From contig CANREP010000009.1 of NCBI GenBank assembly GCA_947629685.1, positions 1 to 64,000 on the forward strand: a DNA stretch of 64,000 nt, in the 5' to 3' direction. The DNA is from an uncultured Phascolarctobacterium sp. (lineage in GTDB: Bacteria > Bacillota > Negativicutes > Acidaminococcales > Acidaminococcaceae). Both the position numbers and the translations under genes were made by a program. Under the pieces are notes generated by a model, which saw only the letters and a list, made by a program, of their open reading frames with translations, made no database searches and was not told where the DNA came from. Below are positions 35,198 to 44,746 of this stretch, piece by piece; the first letter of the stretch is position 1; every line of letters starts with the position of its first letter.

Positions 35198-36554
35198 ACT
35201 TCTCCTGACTTCTGCGCTTTAACGCACAGATATAAAAGCCGTCGATTCCATCATTCTGCGGCAACAACTGCAGTTCATTTACTATCGTTCCGCTTATCGG
35301 ATGGATAAGGCCCGCATACCGCCATTCGCTGTTGGCCTGCAAAAAAGCTGCGATGAGATGATGGTTTTCCGCAGGCTCAATAGTACAGGTACTATACACC
35401 AGAACTCCGTCTTGTTTGACATACCTGGCTGCATTATTTAAAATCTGCAGCTGCAGCGGCGGAAAAATTCTTAAATCTGTCTTTTTCTTGCGCCATCTTG
35501 CTTCTGCACGACGCCGCAGTACGCCTAACCCGGAGCAGGGAGCATCTACCAGCACTCTATCTGCCTTATGTTCAAGTTCGGGCATAAATACGGAAGCATC
35601 CAGCAGACGCGTCGTAATAATGTTGATGCCAAGCCGTTCTGCATTAGCTTCTACCAGCTTGAGCTTATGCTCATGGATATCGCCGGCTAAAATGCTGCCC
35701 TGATTACGCATCAGCTGCGCCATATGAGTAGTCTTTCCCCCCGGCGCACTGCAAAGATCAATGACAGTGTCTCCCGGCCGCGGCGACACAACTCTGCCCA
35801 CCAACATAGAACTTTCATCTTGTACGTAAAATTTATCATGCAGTTTACTCATAATACTGTTCAGGGAAGGTAATTTATCACAAATAATACCGTCTATACT
35901 CCAAGAAGATGCATGTACTTCTGCACCAAATTCCCGCAGCTCACGCATCAGCGTCTCCCGGTCAGTCACCAACGTGTTAACACGCAGGCATACAGGGGCA
36001 GGCATATTATTGAAAGCACACAACTTTTCTGTAGCTTCGCTGTGAAACATTCTAAGCCATCTTTTTATAATCCAGTTCGGATGACAAAACTTTAATGACA
36101 AATAGCCAGCCTCATCCTCTTCTTGATCCGGCAGTTTAATAGTCGGCAGCTTTCGCAGCAAACCGCGCAGTACGCCGTTGACAAACTTGGCAGAGCCTTC
36201 ATTGCTATATCTGCGCGCCAGTTTTACCGCCTCATTACAGGCAGCAGCTGCCGGAATACGATCCAGAAATAAGATCTGAAACGAACTTATCCTCAGGATA
36301 GCAAGCACCATATGCTCTATTTTCCCCAGCGGTCGCGTAAGGCATTGCTGCAGATACCAGTCAATTGTACCGGCAGATTTGACCGTACCATAGACAAGCT
36401 CCGTAAAAAACTTGCGTTCCTGTTCTTCAAAATCATGTCTGCGCAGAAAGTTATTTACGGCGATATTGGTATAGGCTCCCTTCGTCAGTATCTGGCTGAC
36501 AACTTCCGCAGCAGCGGATCTGGCTGTAATAATATCTTCATTTTTCTTTGGCAT
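35190..36554 (-). CDS. rsmB: 16S rRNA m5C967 methyltransferase RsmB (Sun)
   Basis: The protein of about 454 residues has an N-terminal NusB-like RNA-binding domain (residues 10-140) and a C-terminal Rossmann methyltransferase. SAM binding is by DLCSAPGGKTTHMAQL; the two catalytic cysteines are in VDAPCSGLGVLRR and VYSTCTIEPAEN. ATG at 36554 is chosen because GAGG lies 6 bases before it; upstream ATGs overlap that site. It starts within the DUF116 gene and is followed by rlmN, so two rRNA methyltransferases are adjacent. Confidence 0.95.
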   Translation of the reverse strand: MPKKNEDIITARSAAAEVVSQILTKGAYTNIAVNNFLRRHDFEEQERKFFTELVYGTVKSAGTIDWYLQQCLTRPLGKIEHMVLAILRISSFQILFLDRIPAAAACNEAVKLARRYSNEGSAKFVNGVLRGLLRKLPTIKLPDQEEDEAGYLSLKFCHPNWIIKRWLRMFHSEATEKLCAFNNMPAPVCLRVNTLVTDRETLMRELREFGAEVHASSWSIDGIICDKLPSLNSIMSKLHDKFYVQDESSMLVGRVVSPRPGDTVIDLCSAPGGKTTHMAQLMRNQGSILAGDIHEHKLKLVEANAERLGINIITTRLLDASVFMPELEHKADRVLVDAPCSGLGVLRRRAEARWRKKKTDLRIFPPLQLQILNNAARYVKQDGVLVYSTCTIEPAENHHLIAAFLQANSEWRYAGLIHPISGTIVNELQLLPQNDGIDGFYICALKRRSQEKYE

Positions 36555-37326
36555 TGGCATCCTCTTCATCTAAAAAAGCTAAAATAGCCGCTTCTAATTT
36601 TTTTACGTCGACCCTGGTATTAAAACAAGGGCCAAAAGGTCTTTCATTAAGCACGCCCAATACCGGCAACGGGAAAACATCCTGAATCCCGCTGGTAAGG
36701 TCGCGTTCACAGGCAACAGCTACAATGGCTTTGGGCCGTATCTGCATAACCATCTGCCGTGCCAGCGTACCGCCGGTTGCCACCGCCAGGTGACAGCCGT
36801 ATTTATGCGCCAACCCCAGCATAGCACCCACGCTGCATCTGCCGCACTGATGGCAGTTTTCTACGTTTCTGGTAATCTTATAACCGCAAGTATCCAGCTG
36901 GATACAGTGCGGCGTCAGGATCATGATCCTGTCAGCTGGTACCTTTACTTTATGCTGCAAAACAAGATTATTGCTGACCTCGATAAACGACTGCTCAATC
37001 TTAGCGCGCGGAATATTAAACAGCCTGCCCAGCACTACCGCAAAAGGAAACAGAATATTGATAGCCTTCCAGGCGCCAAAATAAAATATCTTGATAATGG
37101 GTATGCCCAGCAGCGCCATCACGATACCGAATACGCCGGTCAGCATCAGCAGTACGATAGCAACACCGATAACACCCATTACTATCGGCAGCAAATAATG
37201 TATCTCCGACAAACCTGGAACAGTTACCTTCCAGACAACATAAATCATCAGCGCCCCTAAAAGAGCGCTGATAGAAGTCAACGACATGAATATACGTTTC
37301 TTAGGTTTAAATACTGATTCTGTCAT
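36538..37326 (-). CDS. DUF116 membrane protein with cysteine-rich domain
   Basis: A 262-residue protein of unknown function (PF01976). N-terminal membrane segments (about residues 15-40, 50-75, 80-100) are followed by a cytoplasmic domain with clustered cysteines: HCIQLDTCGYK, NCHQCGRCSVG, KYGCHLAVATGGT and VAVACERDLTSG. The spacing suggests an Fe-S or zinc site. ATG at 37326 follows GAGGAG by 10 bases; upstream in-frame codons overlap fmt and are excluded. The fmt-DUF116-rsmB order recurs in Firmicutes, but the role is not established. Confidence 0.88.
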   Translation of the reverse strand: MTESVFKPKKRIFMSLTSISALLGALMIYVVWKVTVPGLSEIHYLLPIVMGVIGVAIVLLMLTGVFGIVMALLGIPIIKIFYFGAWKAINILFPFAVVLGRLFNIPRAKIEQSFIEVSNNLVLQHKVKVPADRIMILTPHCIQLDTCGYKITRNVENCHQCGRCSVGAMLGLAHKYGCHLAVATGGTLARQMVMQIRPKAIVAVACERDLTSGIQDVFPLPVLGVLNERPFGPCFNTRVDVKKLEAAILAFLDEEDANAKEK

Positions 37327-37333
37327 CAGAAAA

Positions 37334-38275
37334 CTACTCCTCACCCAAAACGTCTCCTGCATGTACGCCGCGGCCATTGCAGAAAACCTGTGCACTCATA
37401 CGTTTTTTAGACTCTGGCTGTACTTCCAGTACTTCTACCGCACCGCTTCCGCAGGCCACGACAAAGCTTTTTTTACCTACGGATAAAACTGTACCAGCCT
37501 GAGCAGCTGTTTCAGCAGCAACTACCCGCGACGCCCATATTTTCAGATTTTTACCGTCTGGCAGCTTTGTAAAAGCACCCGGAGCTGGATTAAAGCCGCG
37601 AATCAGATTATGCACTGCAACAGCGTCCTTATGCCAGTCTATTTTTTCCATACTGCGCTGCAGCAGCGACGCATAAGTAGCATCGGATGCTTCCTGTTTC
37701 TGCGCCTGCACAGTGCCAGCCGCTATACTGTCAATGGTTTCAAGCAGCAGCTGCGCACCTTTGACTTTCAGTTCATCATGCAGCTCGCCCATGGTCATTT
37801 CTTCGCTGATGGGTACGGCTACTTTGGCTAACATATCGCCTGTATCCATACCAATATCCATCTGCATGATGGTGACGCCGGATTCTTTTTCACCGTTTAA
37901 AACAGCGTAATGAATCGGCGCCGCTCCACGGTATTTCGGCAGCAGCGAGGCATGTACGTTGATGCAGCCGTAACGCGGCAGATCAAGTATCTCTTGTGAA
38001 AGCAGCTGTCCAAATGCAGCTACGACGATCAGCTCCGGCTGCAGCTCACGCAGTACCTGGACAAATTCAGGCGTTTTCACCTTCAGCGGCTGATAAACGG
38101 TATATCCCTTGGAGAGAGCATATTCCTTCACCGGCGTCATCAGCATCTGATGTCCGCGTCCCTTCGGCCTGTCCGGCTGCGTCACTACTCCGATTATTTC
38201 ATGCTTGCCGGATTCCGCCAGCGCCATCAGGCTGCCGACTGCAAAATCCGGCGTTCCCATAAATACAATACGCAT
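37334..38275 (-). CDS. fmt: Methionyl-tRNA formyltransferase
   Basis: Fmt formylates initiator Met-tRNA using 10-formyltetrahydrofolate. The 313-residue protein starts MRIVFMGTPDFAVGSL and has the catalytic region INVHASLLPKYRGAAPIHYA (N, H) and GVTIMQMDIGMDTGDML (D). The C-terminal OB domain begins near residue 205. It is downstream of def, the deformylase that later removes the same formyl group. Confidence 0.97.
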   Translation of the reverse strand: MRIVFMGTPDFAVGSLMALAESGKHEIIGVVTQPDRPKGRGHQMLMTPVKEYALSKGYTVYQPLKVKTPEFVQVLRELQPELIVVAAFGQLLSQEILDLPRYGCINVHASLLPKYRGAAPIHYAVLNGEKESGVTIMQMDIGMDTGDMLAKVAVPISEEMTMGELHDELKVKGAQLLLETIDSIAAGTVQAQKQEASDATYASLLQRSMEKIDWHKDAVAVHNLIRGFNPAPGAFTKLPDGKNLKIWASRVVAAETAAQAGTVLSVGKKSFVVACGSGAVEVLEVQPESKKRMSAQVFCNGRGVHAGDVLGEE

Positions 38276-38293
38276 TCTTTCACCTACACTATC

Positions 38294-38767
38294 TTATTCC
38301 ACAATTTTCTCTTTCTGTTTCGGCATAATGCTTTTGGCCTTATCAATAAACAATACGCCATCAAGATGGTCAAGCTCATGCTGCACCGCTATAGCTAACA
38401 GCCCATCCGTCTGCAGAAGCATCCTCTTGCCGCTGCGGTCGGTAAATTCACATTCCACATATTCGGCTCTTTCCACTTCGCCTTCATAATCCGGCACAGA
38501 AAGGCATCCTTCTCCTCCGATGACGCTGCCTTCTTTCTTCACGATAACAGGATTGATCATTTCAATCAGTCCTTCGCCTACATCAATAACGACGATACGC
38601 TTAGAAACGCCTACCTGCGGAGCAGCCAGTCCCACGCCGTCGGCAGCATACATGGTTTCTGCCATATCTTTCAATAATCTGTGCAATTTTTTATCTATTT
38701 TTTTAACCTCTTCGGCCTGCAGCCGCAAAACAGGATTACCTGCTACAACAATATCTAACTTAGACAA
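38294..38767 (-). CDS. def: Peptide deformylase
   Basis: Def removes the N-formyl group from new proteins. The 157-residue metalloenzyme shows GVGLAAPQVG (motif 1), EGCLSVPD (motif 2, Cys ligand) and QHELDHLDGVLF (motif 3, HExxH). The start is TTG at 38767, 6 bases after GGGAGG. Preceded by a promoter at 38803-38832, it is the first gene of the def-fmt-DUF116-rsmB-rlmN-prpC-prkC-rsgA-rpe operon. Confidence 0.96.
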   Translation of the reverse strand: MSKLDIVVAGNPVLRLQAEEVKKIDKKLHRLLKDMAETMYAADGVGLAAPQVGVSKRIVVIDVGEGLIEMINPVIVKKEGSVIGGEGCLSVPDYEGEVERAEYVECEFTDRSGKRMLLQTDGLLAIAVQHELDHLDGVLFIDKAKSIMPKQKEKIVE

Positions 38768-38802
38768 AATAAGCCTCCCAAAAATTAAATTTCGTAAATT
38801 AT

Positions 38803-38832
38803 ATTATAACATAAAAAGTTATTCTTTATCAA
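38803..38832 (-). promoter_or_regulatory. Promoter for def and the long translation operon
   Basis: On the minus strand TTGATA (38827-38832), an 18-base spacer and TATAAT (38803-38808). The -35 box overlaps the end of priA. No other strong promoter was seen in the following nine genes. Confidence 0.6.
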
Positions 38833-41096
38833 ATAACGCTTAATGGATCCACATCAAAATAAAGATTGCGCAGCTCCTTAAATTCACTGTTTAAAAGTGC
38901 ATCTTTTACCGGCTGCAGATTCTTCGCTTTAACCAGGATATTGAAGCGGTACAAGTCGCGCACCTTGGCCACAAGTGCCGGAAACGGTCCCAGTATCAGG
39001 ACGTCTTCCTCCAATTTACCTTGCAGCTGCAAGCTCTGCAGATAATTGGCTGTCCGTTGCGCCAATGTCAGCGCCGCTTCCTCTTTTTCATCCCATACGG
39101 TCAGTTTCAGCAGCTGGGCAAAAGGCGGATAAAACAATTCTTTTCTGTCCGCTAATTCTCTTGCGGCAAAAGCCTCATAATCCTGACGCGCCGCCAGATG
39201 GATAATCTGATTATCCGCATCATAAGCCTGAAATATAACATGTCCTTGCCTGCTGCCGCGGCCGGCACGTCCTGCCGCCTGTGTCAGCAGCGAAAAGGTG
39301 CGTTCAGAAGCACGAAAATCCGGCAGATTCAGCATACTGTCCGCAGACAATACCCCTACCAACGTCACATTGGGAATATCGTGTCCTTTAGCTACCATCT
39401 GCGTACCGATGAGCACATTATATTCGCCTTTGGCAAATCTGCTGAGGATATCTGCATGAGCAAACTTTGCCACTGTAGAATCCTGGTCCATGCGTAATAC
39501 TCTTACCTCTGGCTGCGCCATGATTTCCTGTTCCGCTTTCTGCGTGCCAGTGCCAAAAAATTTTATCCGCCTGCTGTGACACGACGGACATTCTGTCGGT
39601 ATAGGCATCGTATTGCCGCAATAATGACAACGCATATCTTCGTTGCTGCTGTGATAAACCATCGCTACAGAACAATGAGGACAAACAATAGAAGCACCAC
39701 AGTCGCGGCACATAACAAAAGTTGAAAAACCTCTCCTGTTAAGCAACACGATAGCCTGCTCGCCGTCAGCAGCAGTATTCACCAGCGCCTGTTTCAATTT
39801 GCGTGACAGAACGCTGAAATTACGCTGCTGCAGCTCCTGCCGCATATCGACTATTTCGACCTTGGGTAGTTCGCTGCCGTTAGCACGTTTAGTCAGGCGC
39901 AGATGCGTATATTCGCCTGTGCAGGCTTTCTGATAGGTTTCCACATCCGGCGTCGCGCTGCCTAAAATAAGCACCGCCCCCGTATTCCGGCACCGCTGCA
40001 GCGCTACGTTACGGGCATGATAGTTAGGGCGTTCTTCCTGTTTATAGCTGCTTTCATGTTCTTCATCTATGATGACGAGCCCAAGCTTGGCAAAAGGTGC
40101 AAATACCGCGCTGCGCACGCCTATGAGTACCCTGGCCTGTTCGGTACGCATCTTGTACCATACGTCGCCGCGCTCATTTTGAGAAAGCTTGCTATGCGCT
40201 ACTGCCACTTCATCGCCAAACCAGGTCTGAAATCTTTTTACCAGCTGCGCTGTCAAGGCTATCTCCGGCACCAGAACTAAAACCTGCTTTCCCTGCTGCA
40301 GTACCTGCTGCGCAGCCCGCAGATAAATTTCTGTTTTGCCGCTGCCGGTAATTCCCTGCAGCAAGAAAGTACCTCCGGCAGATTTTTCCAAAGCCGCTCT
40401 GATCTGCGCCAAAGCTACCTCCTGCTCCTCGGTAAGCTGCATCTGCGTTACGCATCGCAATTCGCCAGTATAACTGTTGCGCAATACACGCTTTTTACTT
40501 TCGTCTAACAATCCTTTTTTCAGCAGGGTTCGTACCGTACTGCTGCTCAGCGATCTTTCTGCCGCTTCCTGCAAAGACAACCATGTAGCCGCCTCGGCAA
40601 AAACTTTCAGCGCTTCCAACTGCCGCTGCAGCGCCCTCTTGCCGCTGCCTGCAGCCAACAGCTCACGTCCTGCCGCATTGATTCTGTAGGCTAACACGTT
40701 TTTTGCTTTCAGCCTTTCTTCATATCGGTAATATAGCAATCTGCCGTCGCCATCTTTGACTGCCTGACGCCTGATGCTTGTCTTGCCCGGCACAAAAAGC
40801 CGCATTGCTTCTGCCAGCGAACACATATAATATTCTGCCAGCCATTTGGCCGTAGCCAACATTTCAGCATCAAACCATGGCCTGTCGCCCAGCACTGCTT
40901 CTACAGCTTTTAGCTGCGCAGTATTTTCCGGCATCTCCCGGCGTCTTACTACGAAACCCTCTGTTTTCTGCACGCCAAAAGGGACAACGACCCTCCAGCC
41001 GCTGTCCAGAAAACCCATAGTCTCCGGCACGCTGTAAGTAAACTGTTTAAACAGGCTCTTCACCGGTAAATTTATGGCAACGTCAACACAAAACAT
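38829..41096 (-). CDS. priA: Primosomal helicase PriA
   Basis: PriA reloads the replisome at repaired or stalled forks. The 755-residue protein has an N-terminal 3'-DNA-binding domain, a winged-helix region, and a DEAH helicase core with GITGSGKTEIYLRA and IIDEEHESSYKQ. Eight zinc cysteines appear in CRDCGASIVCPHC and CHYCGNTMPIPTECPSC. TQMVAKGHDIPNVTLVG and QAAGRAGRGSRQG are late helicase motifs. Length is standard. It precedes def with no gap, but def has its own promoter. Confidence 0.97.
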   Translation of the reverse strand: MFCVDVAINLPVKSLFKQFTYSVPETMGFLDSGWRVVVPFGVQKTEGFVVRRREMPENTAQLKAVEAVLGDRPWFDAEMLATAKWLAEYYMCSLAEAMRLFVPGKTSIRRQAVKDGDGRLLYYRYEERLKAKNVLAYRINAAGRELLAAGSGKRALQRQLEALKVFAEAATWLSLQEAAERSLSSSTVRTLLKKGLLDESKKRVLRNSYTGELRCVTQMQLTEEQEVALAQIRAALEKSAGGTFLLQGITGSGKTEIYLRAAQQVLQQGKQVLVLVPEIALTAQLVKRFQTWFGDEVAVAHSKLSQNERGDVWYKMRTEQARVLIGVRSAVFAPFAKLGLVIIDEEHESSYKQEERPNYHARNVALQRCRNTGAVLILGSATPDVETYQKACTGEYTHLRLTKRANGSELPKVEIVDMRQELQQRNFSVLSRKLKQALVNTAADGEQAIVLLNRRGFSTFVMCRDCGASIVCPHCSVAMVYHSSNEDMRCHYCGNTMPIPTECPSCHSRRIKFFGTGTQKAEQEIMAQPEVRVLRMDQDSTVAKFAHADILSRFAKGEYNVLIGTQMVAKGHDIPNVTLVGVLSADSMLNLPDFRASERTFSLLTQAAGRAGRGSRQGHVIFQAYDADNQIIHLAARQDYEAFAARELADRKELFYPPFAQLLKLTVWDEKEEAALTLAQRTANYLQSLQLQGKLEEDVLILGPFPALVAKVRDLYRFNILVKAKNLQPVKDALLNSEFKELRNLYFDVDPLSVI

Positions 41097-41176
41097 GGCT
41101 CCTCCAAAATGCTTATTCTATAAGTTATATTCTCGACTTTTGTCAGAAATCCTGTCAAAACTGTGGAAAATGACAG

Positions 41177-41205
41177 CAAAAAGCCGACACCATGAGGTGT
41201 CGGCT
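41177..41205 (-). terminator. Intrinsic terminator after metK
   Basis: AGCCGACACC (41182-41191) pairs perfectly with GGTGTCGGCT (41196-41205) across a 4-base loop and is followed on the minus strand by TTTTTGC. It ends metK. Confidence 0.85.
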
Positions 41206-41221
41206 AAAAAGCGGTATAATC

Positions 41222-42400
41222 TTAAAGTCCAGCCTGCTCTTTTAAAGCTGCCGCTTTATCAGTGTGTTCCCAAGGCAGGTCTACATCAGTACGGCCAAAA
41301 TGTCCGTAAGCGGCTGTCTGTTTATAAATAGGACGCAGCAAATCCAGTTCTTTGATAATGCCGTTAGGGCTTAAAGAGAAATTCTTTTTCACCAGCTCGG
41401 CAATCTTATCTTCGGCAATTTTTGCCGTACCGAAAGTTTCTACCAACACAGAAACTGGATGCGCCACACCGATGGCATAAGCCAGCTGGATTTCACATTT
41501 ATCAGCCAGACCTGCAGCAACGATATTCTTAGCTACATAACGTGCCGCATAAGCCGCGCTGCGGTCAACCTTAGAGGGGTCTTTGCCGGAGAAAGCTCCC
41601 CCGCCATGGCGAGCCATACCGCCATAGGTATCAACAATAATCTTGCGCCCAGTCAGACCGGAGTCACCCTGCGGTCCGCCGATGACGAATCTGCCGGTCG
41701 GATTGATATAGTATTTGGTAGCCTCATCCAACATCTCTGCCGGCATAACCGGTTTAATAACCTGTTCGATAATATCTTTTCTGATTTGTTCATTAGTAAT
41801 TTCCGGCGCATGTTGAGAAGAAATTACCACGGTATCAATACGTACAGGTTTGCCGTCTTCATATTCTACGGTAACCTGGGTCTTTCCGTCCGGGCGCAGA
41901 TACGGCAAAATACCGTTCTTACGCACTTCCGTCAGCCTTAAAGCCAGTTTGTTGGCCAGATAAGCAGGCATCGGCATATAACTTTCAGTTTCATTAGTCG
42001 CATACCCGAACATCATGCCCTGGTCGCCGGCGCCGGTTTCTTCCTCAGCTGCATTGCCTTCTTTGGCCTCCAGCGCTTTATCTACGCCCATAGCGATATC
42101 GGGAGACTGTTCGTCGATGGATACCAGCACGCCGCAGGTGTTACCATCAAAACCGTATTTGGCGCGGTCATAACCGATATTGATAACGGTATCACGGGCG
42201 ATCTTAGGAATATCTACGTAACATTTAGTAGAAATCTCGCCTACTACATGGATTTGTCCAGTAGTTACCACCGTCTCGCAGGCAACACGGCCTTTGGGGT
42301 CCTTGCTCAAGATAGCATCCAGCACTGCATCAGAAATCTGGTCTGCTATTTTATCAGGATGTCCTTCGGTAACAGACTCAGAAGTAAATAGTTTTCTCAT
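41222..42400 (-). CDS. metK: S-adenosylmethionine synthetase
   Basis: MetK makes SAM from methionine and ATP. The 392-residue protein has [42 protein letters not shown] and [17 protein letters not shown], all conserved. It is a single gene between a SAM-I riboswitch and an intrinsic terminator, so its product directly feeds back on its own transcription. SAM made here serves RlmN, RsmB, MiaB, TrmK and the RsmJ-like enzyme in this window. Confidence 0.98.
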   Translation of the reverse strand: MRKLFTSESVTEGHPDKIADQISDAVLDAILSKDPKGRVACETVVTTGQIHVVGEISTKCYVDIPKIARDTVINIGYDRAKYGFDGNTCGVLVSIDEQSPDIAMGVDKALEAKEGNAAEEETGAGDQGMMFGYATNETESYMPMPAYLANKLALRLTEVRKNGILPYLRPDGKTQVTVEYEDGKPVRIDTVVISSQHAPEITNEQIRKDIIEQVIKPVMPAEMLDEATKYYINPTGRFVIGGPQGDSGLTGRKIIVDTYGGMARHGGGAFSGKDPSKVDRSAAYAARYVAKNIVAAGLADKCEIQLAYAIGVAHPVSVLVETFGTAKIAEDKIAELVKKNFSLSPNGIIKELDLLRPIYKQTAAYGHFGRTDVDLPWEHTDKAAALKEQAGL

Positions 42401-42428
42401 AAAATAAGGCTCCTCTCGTTTTCTTTCA

Positions 42429-42457
42429 CAAAAAAGGCGTTCTCATACGAGAACGCC
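42429..42457 (-). terminator. Terminator of the SAM riboswitch
   Basis: On the minus strand GGCGTTCTC and GAGAACGCC form a 9-base stem with a GTAT loop, followed by TTTTTTG. An 8-base alternative pairing of the 5' arm with GAGAATGC (plus-strand 42471-42478) would form the antiterminator. Confidence 0.88.
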
Positions 42458-42475
42458 ACTAATACATACAGCATT

Positions 42476-42578
42476 CTCATCTTGCGATAACTCGCAGGAC
42501 TTAGCACCGTTTACAGCAGTTACTCTGCAATGGTTGCTGCGGTTTCACAGGGCCATTCCCTCCGCCGCTCTTGATGAG
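42476..42578 (-). ncRNA. SAM-I (S-box) riboswitch
   Basis: The minus strand shows CTCATCAAGAGCGGCGGAGG (P1 and start of P2), GGCCCTGTGAAACC, GCAGCAACC and a stem-loop rich 3' half, ending in GATGAG that closes P1 with CTCATC. These are S-box hallmarks. Together with the terminator at 42429-42457 it controls metK by transcription attenuation. Confidence 0.96.
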
Positions 42579-42599
42579 TAATATTTATTTGTCTTGTTT

Positions 42600-42628
42600 A
42601 TTATAATCTACATTATACAACTTAGCAA
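42600..42628 (-). promoter_or_regulatory. Promoter for metK
   Basis: On the minus strand TTGCTA (42623-42628), a 17-base spacer and TATAAT (42600-42605). Transcription would start about 15 bases before the SAM aptamer. A second TATAAT 13 bases upstream is also possible. Confidence 0.55.
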
Positions 42629-42665
42629 TAGCTATATGTAAAATATTACAATTTAAACACAATTA

Positions 42666-43871
42666 TTATTTACTGTTTTTCAGTCTCAGAACAGTATCAA
42701 GCAGTTTTTCTGCAACCTCAGTCTTGGGCATCTGCTCCAAAGAACATACTTCGCCGTCAGGGAAAAGGAATTTGACGATGTTGGTATCTGCATTAAAGCC
42801 TGCTCCCGCTGCTGTTACGTCGTTAGCAACGATCATATCAAGATTCTTCTTTACTACTTTCTCCCGTGCATTCTCCAGCAGATTCTGGGTTTCAGCAGCA
42901 AAGCCTACCAATATCTGATGCTTTTTCCGACTGCCCAATTCTTTGAGGATATCGGGATTTTTATCCATGACTACAGTCAAAGCATCATCTGTTTTCTTTT
43001 TGATTTTTTGATCTGCCACATCATGCGGACGATAATCGGCCACAGCGGCAGCCTTGATTACGATATCCACACCGTCATATGCTTTAAGGCAAGCTTCCAG
43101 CATTTCTTCCGTGGTTTCAACCTTGCAGGCTTTCACATTGGGCGGTATGGACAGTGCTGACGGCCCGGTAACCAGCAATACATCAGCGCCGCGCTCTGCC
43201 GCAGCTTGTGCTATCGCATAACCCATCTTGCCGCTGGAACGGTTACCTACAAAACGCACAGGGTCAATCGGCTCCCTTGTTCCGGCCGCAGTGACCAGCA
43301 CCTTCAGGCCACGCATATCTCCTTCACGTCTGGCAATAAAGTTCTTGATAAAATCAACAATCTGCTGCGGTTCAGGTAATCTTCCGGGTCCGGCAGTTCC
43401 ACAGGCCAGCATACCAACGGCAGGAAGCATCACCGTCACGCCCCTTTGTTCCAGTTTAGCAATATTTTCCTGCGTAGCGGGATTTTCATACATTCCCGTA
43501 TTCATAGCCGGACAGACAACGATCGGCGCCTGAGCTGCCAGAAGCGTCGTAGACAACAGGTCATCAGCAATACCGTAGGTCATCTTGGCAATAATATTAG
43601 CTGTTGCCGGCGCTACAACAAAGACATCAGCCCAGTTGGCAAGCGCAATATGCTCGACATTGAATTCCTGATTGCTTTCCCACATGGATACGGCAACCTT
43701 ATTGCCGCTGATTTCCTTAAATGTAAGCGGTGTCACAAATTTCTGCGCATGTTCCGTCATAACAACGCGGACTTCTGCGCCCTGCTTACGCAGGCGGCTC
43801 ACAAGATCAACCGCCTTATAAACAGCAATACCGCCGGTAACACCTAAAACAATCTTCTTACCTTTCAGCAA
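42666..43871 (-). CDS. coaBC: Bifunctional phosphopantothenoylcysteine decarboxylase / phosphopantothenate-cysteine ligase
   Basis: It performs two consecutive steps of coenzyme A synthesis. The 401-residue protein has the flavin-dependent CoaC domain (LGVTGGIAVYKAVDLV, the catalytic His in NVEHIALANWADV, FVVAPATANIIAKM, CPAMNTGMYENPA) and the CoaB domain from about residue 190 (TAAGTREPIDPVRFVGNRSS and GFAAETQNLLENA). It ends the yicC-remA-gmk-rpoZ-coaBC run, an order known from other Firmicutes. Confidence 0.97.
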   Translation of the reverse strand: MLKGKKIVLGVTGGIAVYKAVDLVSRLRKQGAEVRVVMTEHAQKFVTPLTFKEISGNKVAVSMWESNQEFNVEHIALANWADVFVVAPATANIIAKMTYGIADDLLSTTLLAAQAPIVVCPAMNTGMYENPATQENIAKLEQRGVTVMLPAVGMLACGTAGPGRLPEPQQIVDFIKNFIARREGDMRGLKVLVTAAGTREPIDPVRFVGNRSSGKMGYAIAQAAAERGADVLLVTGPSALSIPPNVKACKVETTEEMLEACLKAYDGVDIVIKAAAVADYRPHDVADQKIKKKTDDALTVVMDKNPDILKELGSRKKHQILVGFAAETQNLLENAREKVVKKNLDMIVANDVTAAGAGFNADTNIVKFLFPDGEVCSLEQMPKTEVAEKLLDTVLRLKNSK

Positions 43872-43890
43872 AATTGCTTCCTCCTGTAAA

Positions 43891-44085
43891 TCAAACGTTC
43901 TTGGTACGCTCGTAAGTAATTACATCTTTGGAAATTTCTTTCAGCGCAGTGCTTACTTCTTTTTCCGCAGCATTTACTCCCGGGACGGTAAGTTCGCGGG
44001 CACGCTTAGCGGCCAAAATTACCAGCGTATATTTACTGTCGACTTTTTCAGCCAAATAATCAATGGACGGGTTAACCATGGACAT
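43891..44085 (-). CDS. rpoZ: RNA polymerase omega subunit
   Basis: Omega assists beta-prime folding. The 64-residue protein contains PSIDYLAEKVDSKYTLVILA and AAKRARELTVPG, the family's helix with the conserved A-A-K-R-A-R. AAGGAG precedes ATG at 44085. It lies between gmk and coaBC, the usual gmk-rpoZ context. Confidence 0.95.
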   Translation of the reverse strand: MSMVNPSIDYLAEKVDSKYTLVILAAKRARELTVPGVNAAEKEVSTALKEISKDVITYERTKNV

Positions 44086-44092
44086 GATTTAT

Positions 44093-44734
44093 TCACTCCT
44101 TATCTGCATTCTTCTTATTTTTGCATATTTTATCAATAATAAAATAGGTTCTGGCAACACGATACCTTTCGGCATCCATAATCGTCAGTATTTTATTGGC
44201 AGCCTTTTCCACAATATCATTGACAATAATATAGTCATATTCTGCCGCATAAGTCAATTCACTGGCAGCAGACGCCATCCTGCGTTTGATAACATCCTCG
44301 CTGTCGGTACCGCGCTTATAGATTCGAGCCGACAGCTCATCTAAAGACGGCGGCACAATAAATACGAACACGCCCTCGGGGAAACGCTGTTTAATCTGCA
44401 GCGCGCCTTGAATATCTATTTCCAGCAATACGTCCTTCCCGGCATTCAGCAGATCCATAACATATTGCCTGGGAGTACCGTAATAATTGCCGTAAACCTC
44501 CGCATATTCCAGCAGTTCGTCAGCAGCAATCATTTCTTTGACCTGCTCAACAGTCTTAAAAAAATAATTAACGCCGTCTACTTCGCCTACGCGCGGCTGA
44601 CGGGTAGTCACCGATACGGAATATCCAAGATCAGGCAACTTGTCGCGCAGCAACTGGCAGATAGTACCCTTACCGGCGCCGGAAGGGCCGGATACAACAA
44701 GCAGGACTCCCTGCGGTTTTACTGTCTTTTCCAT
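44093..44734 (-). CDS. gmk: Guanylate kinase
   Basis: Gmk phosphorylates GMP to GDP. The 213-residue protein has the P-loop VVSGPSGAGKGTICQLL, VTTRQPRVGEVDGVNYFF (GMP binding) and VLLEIDIQGALQIKQRFP. It has an N-terminal extension of about 8 residues and a lysine-rich C-terminal tail. It lies between remA and rpoZ, 7 bases from rpoZ. Confidence 0.97.
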   Translation of the reverse strand: MEKTVKPQGVLLVVSGPSGAGKGTICQLLRDKLPDLGYSVSVTTRQPRVGEVDGVNYFFKTVEQVKEMIAADELLEYAEVYGNYYGTPRQYVMDLLNAGKDVLLEIDIQGALQIKQRFPEGVFVFIVPPSLDELSARIYKRGTDSEDVIKRRMASAASELTYAAEYDYIIVNDIVEKAANKILTIMDAERYRVARTYFIIDKICKNKKNADKE

Positions 44735-44746
44735 TTTCTTCCCTGC

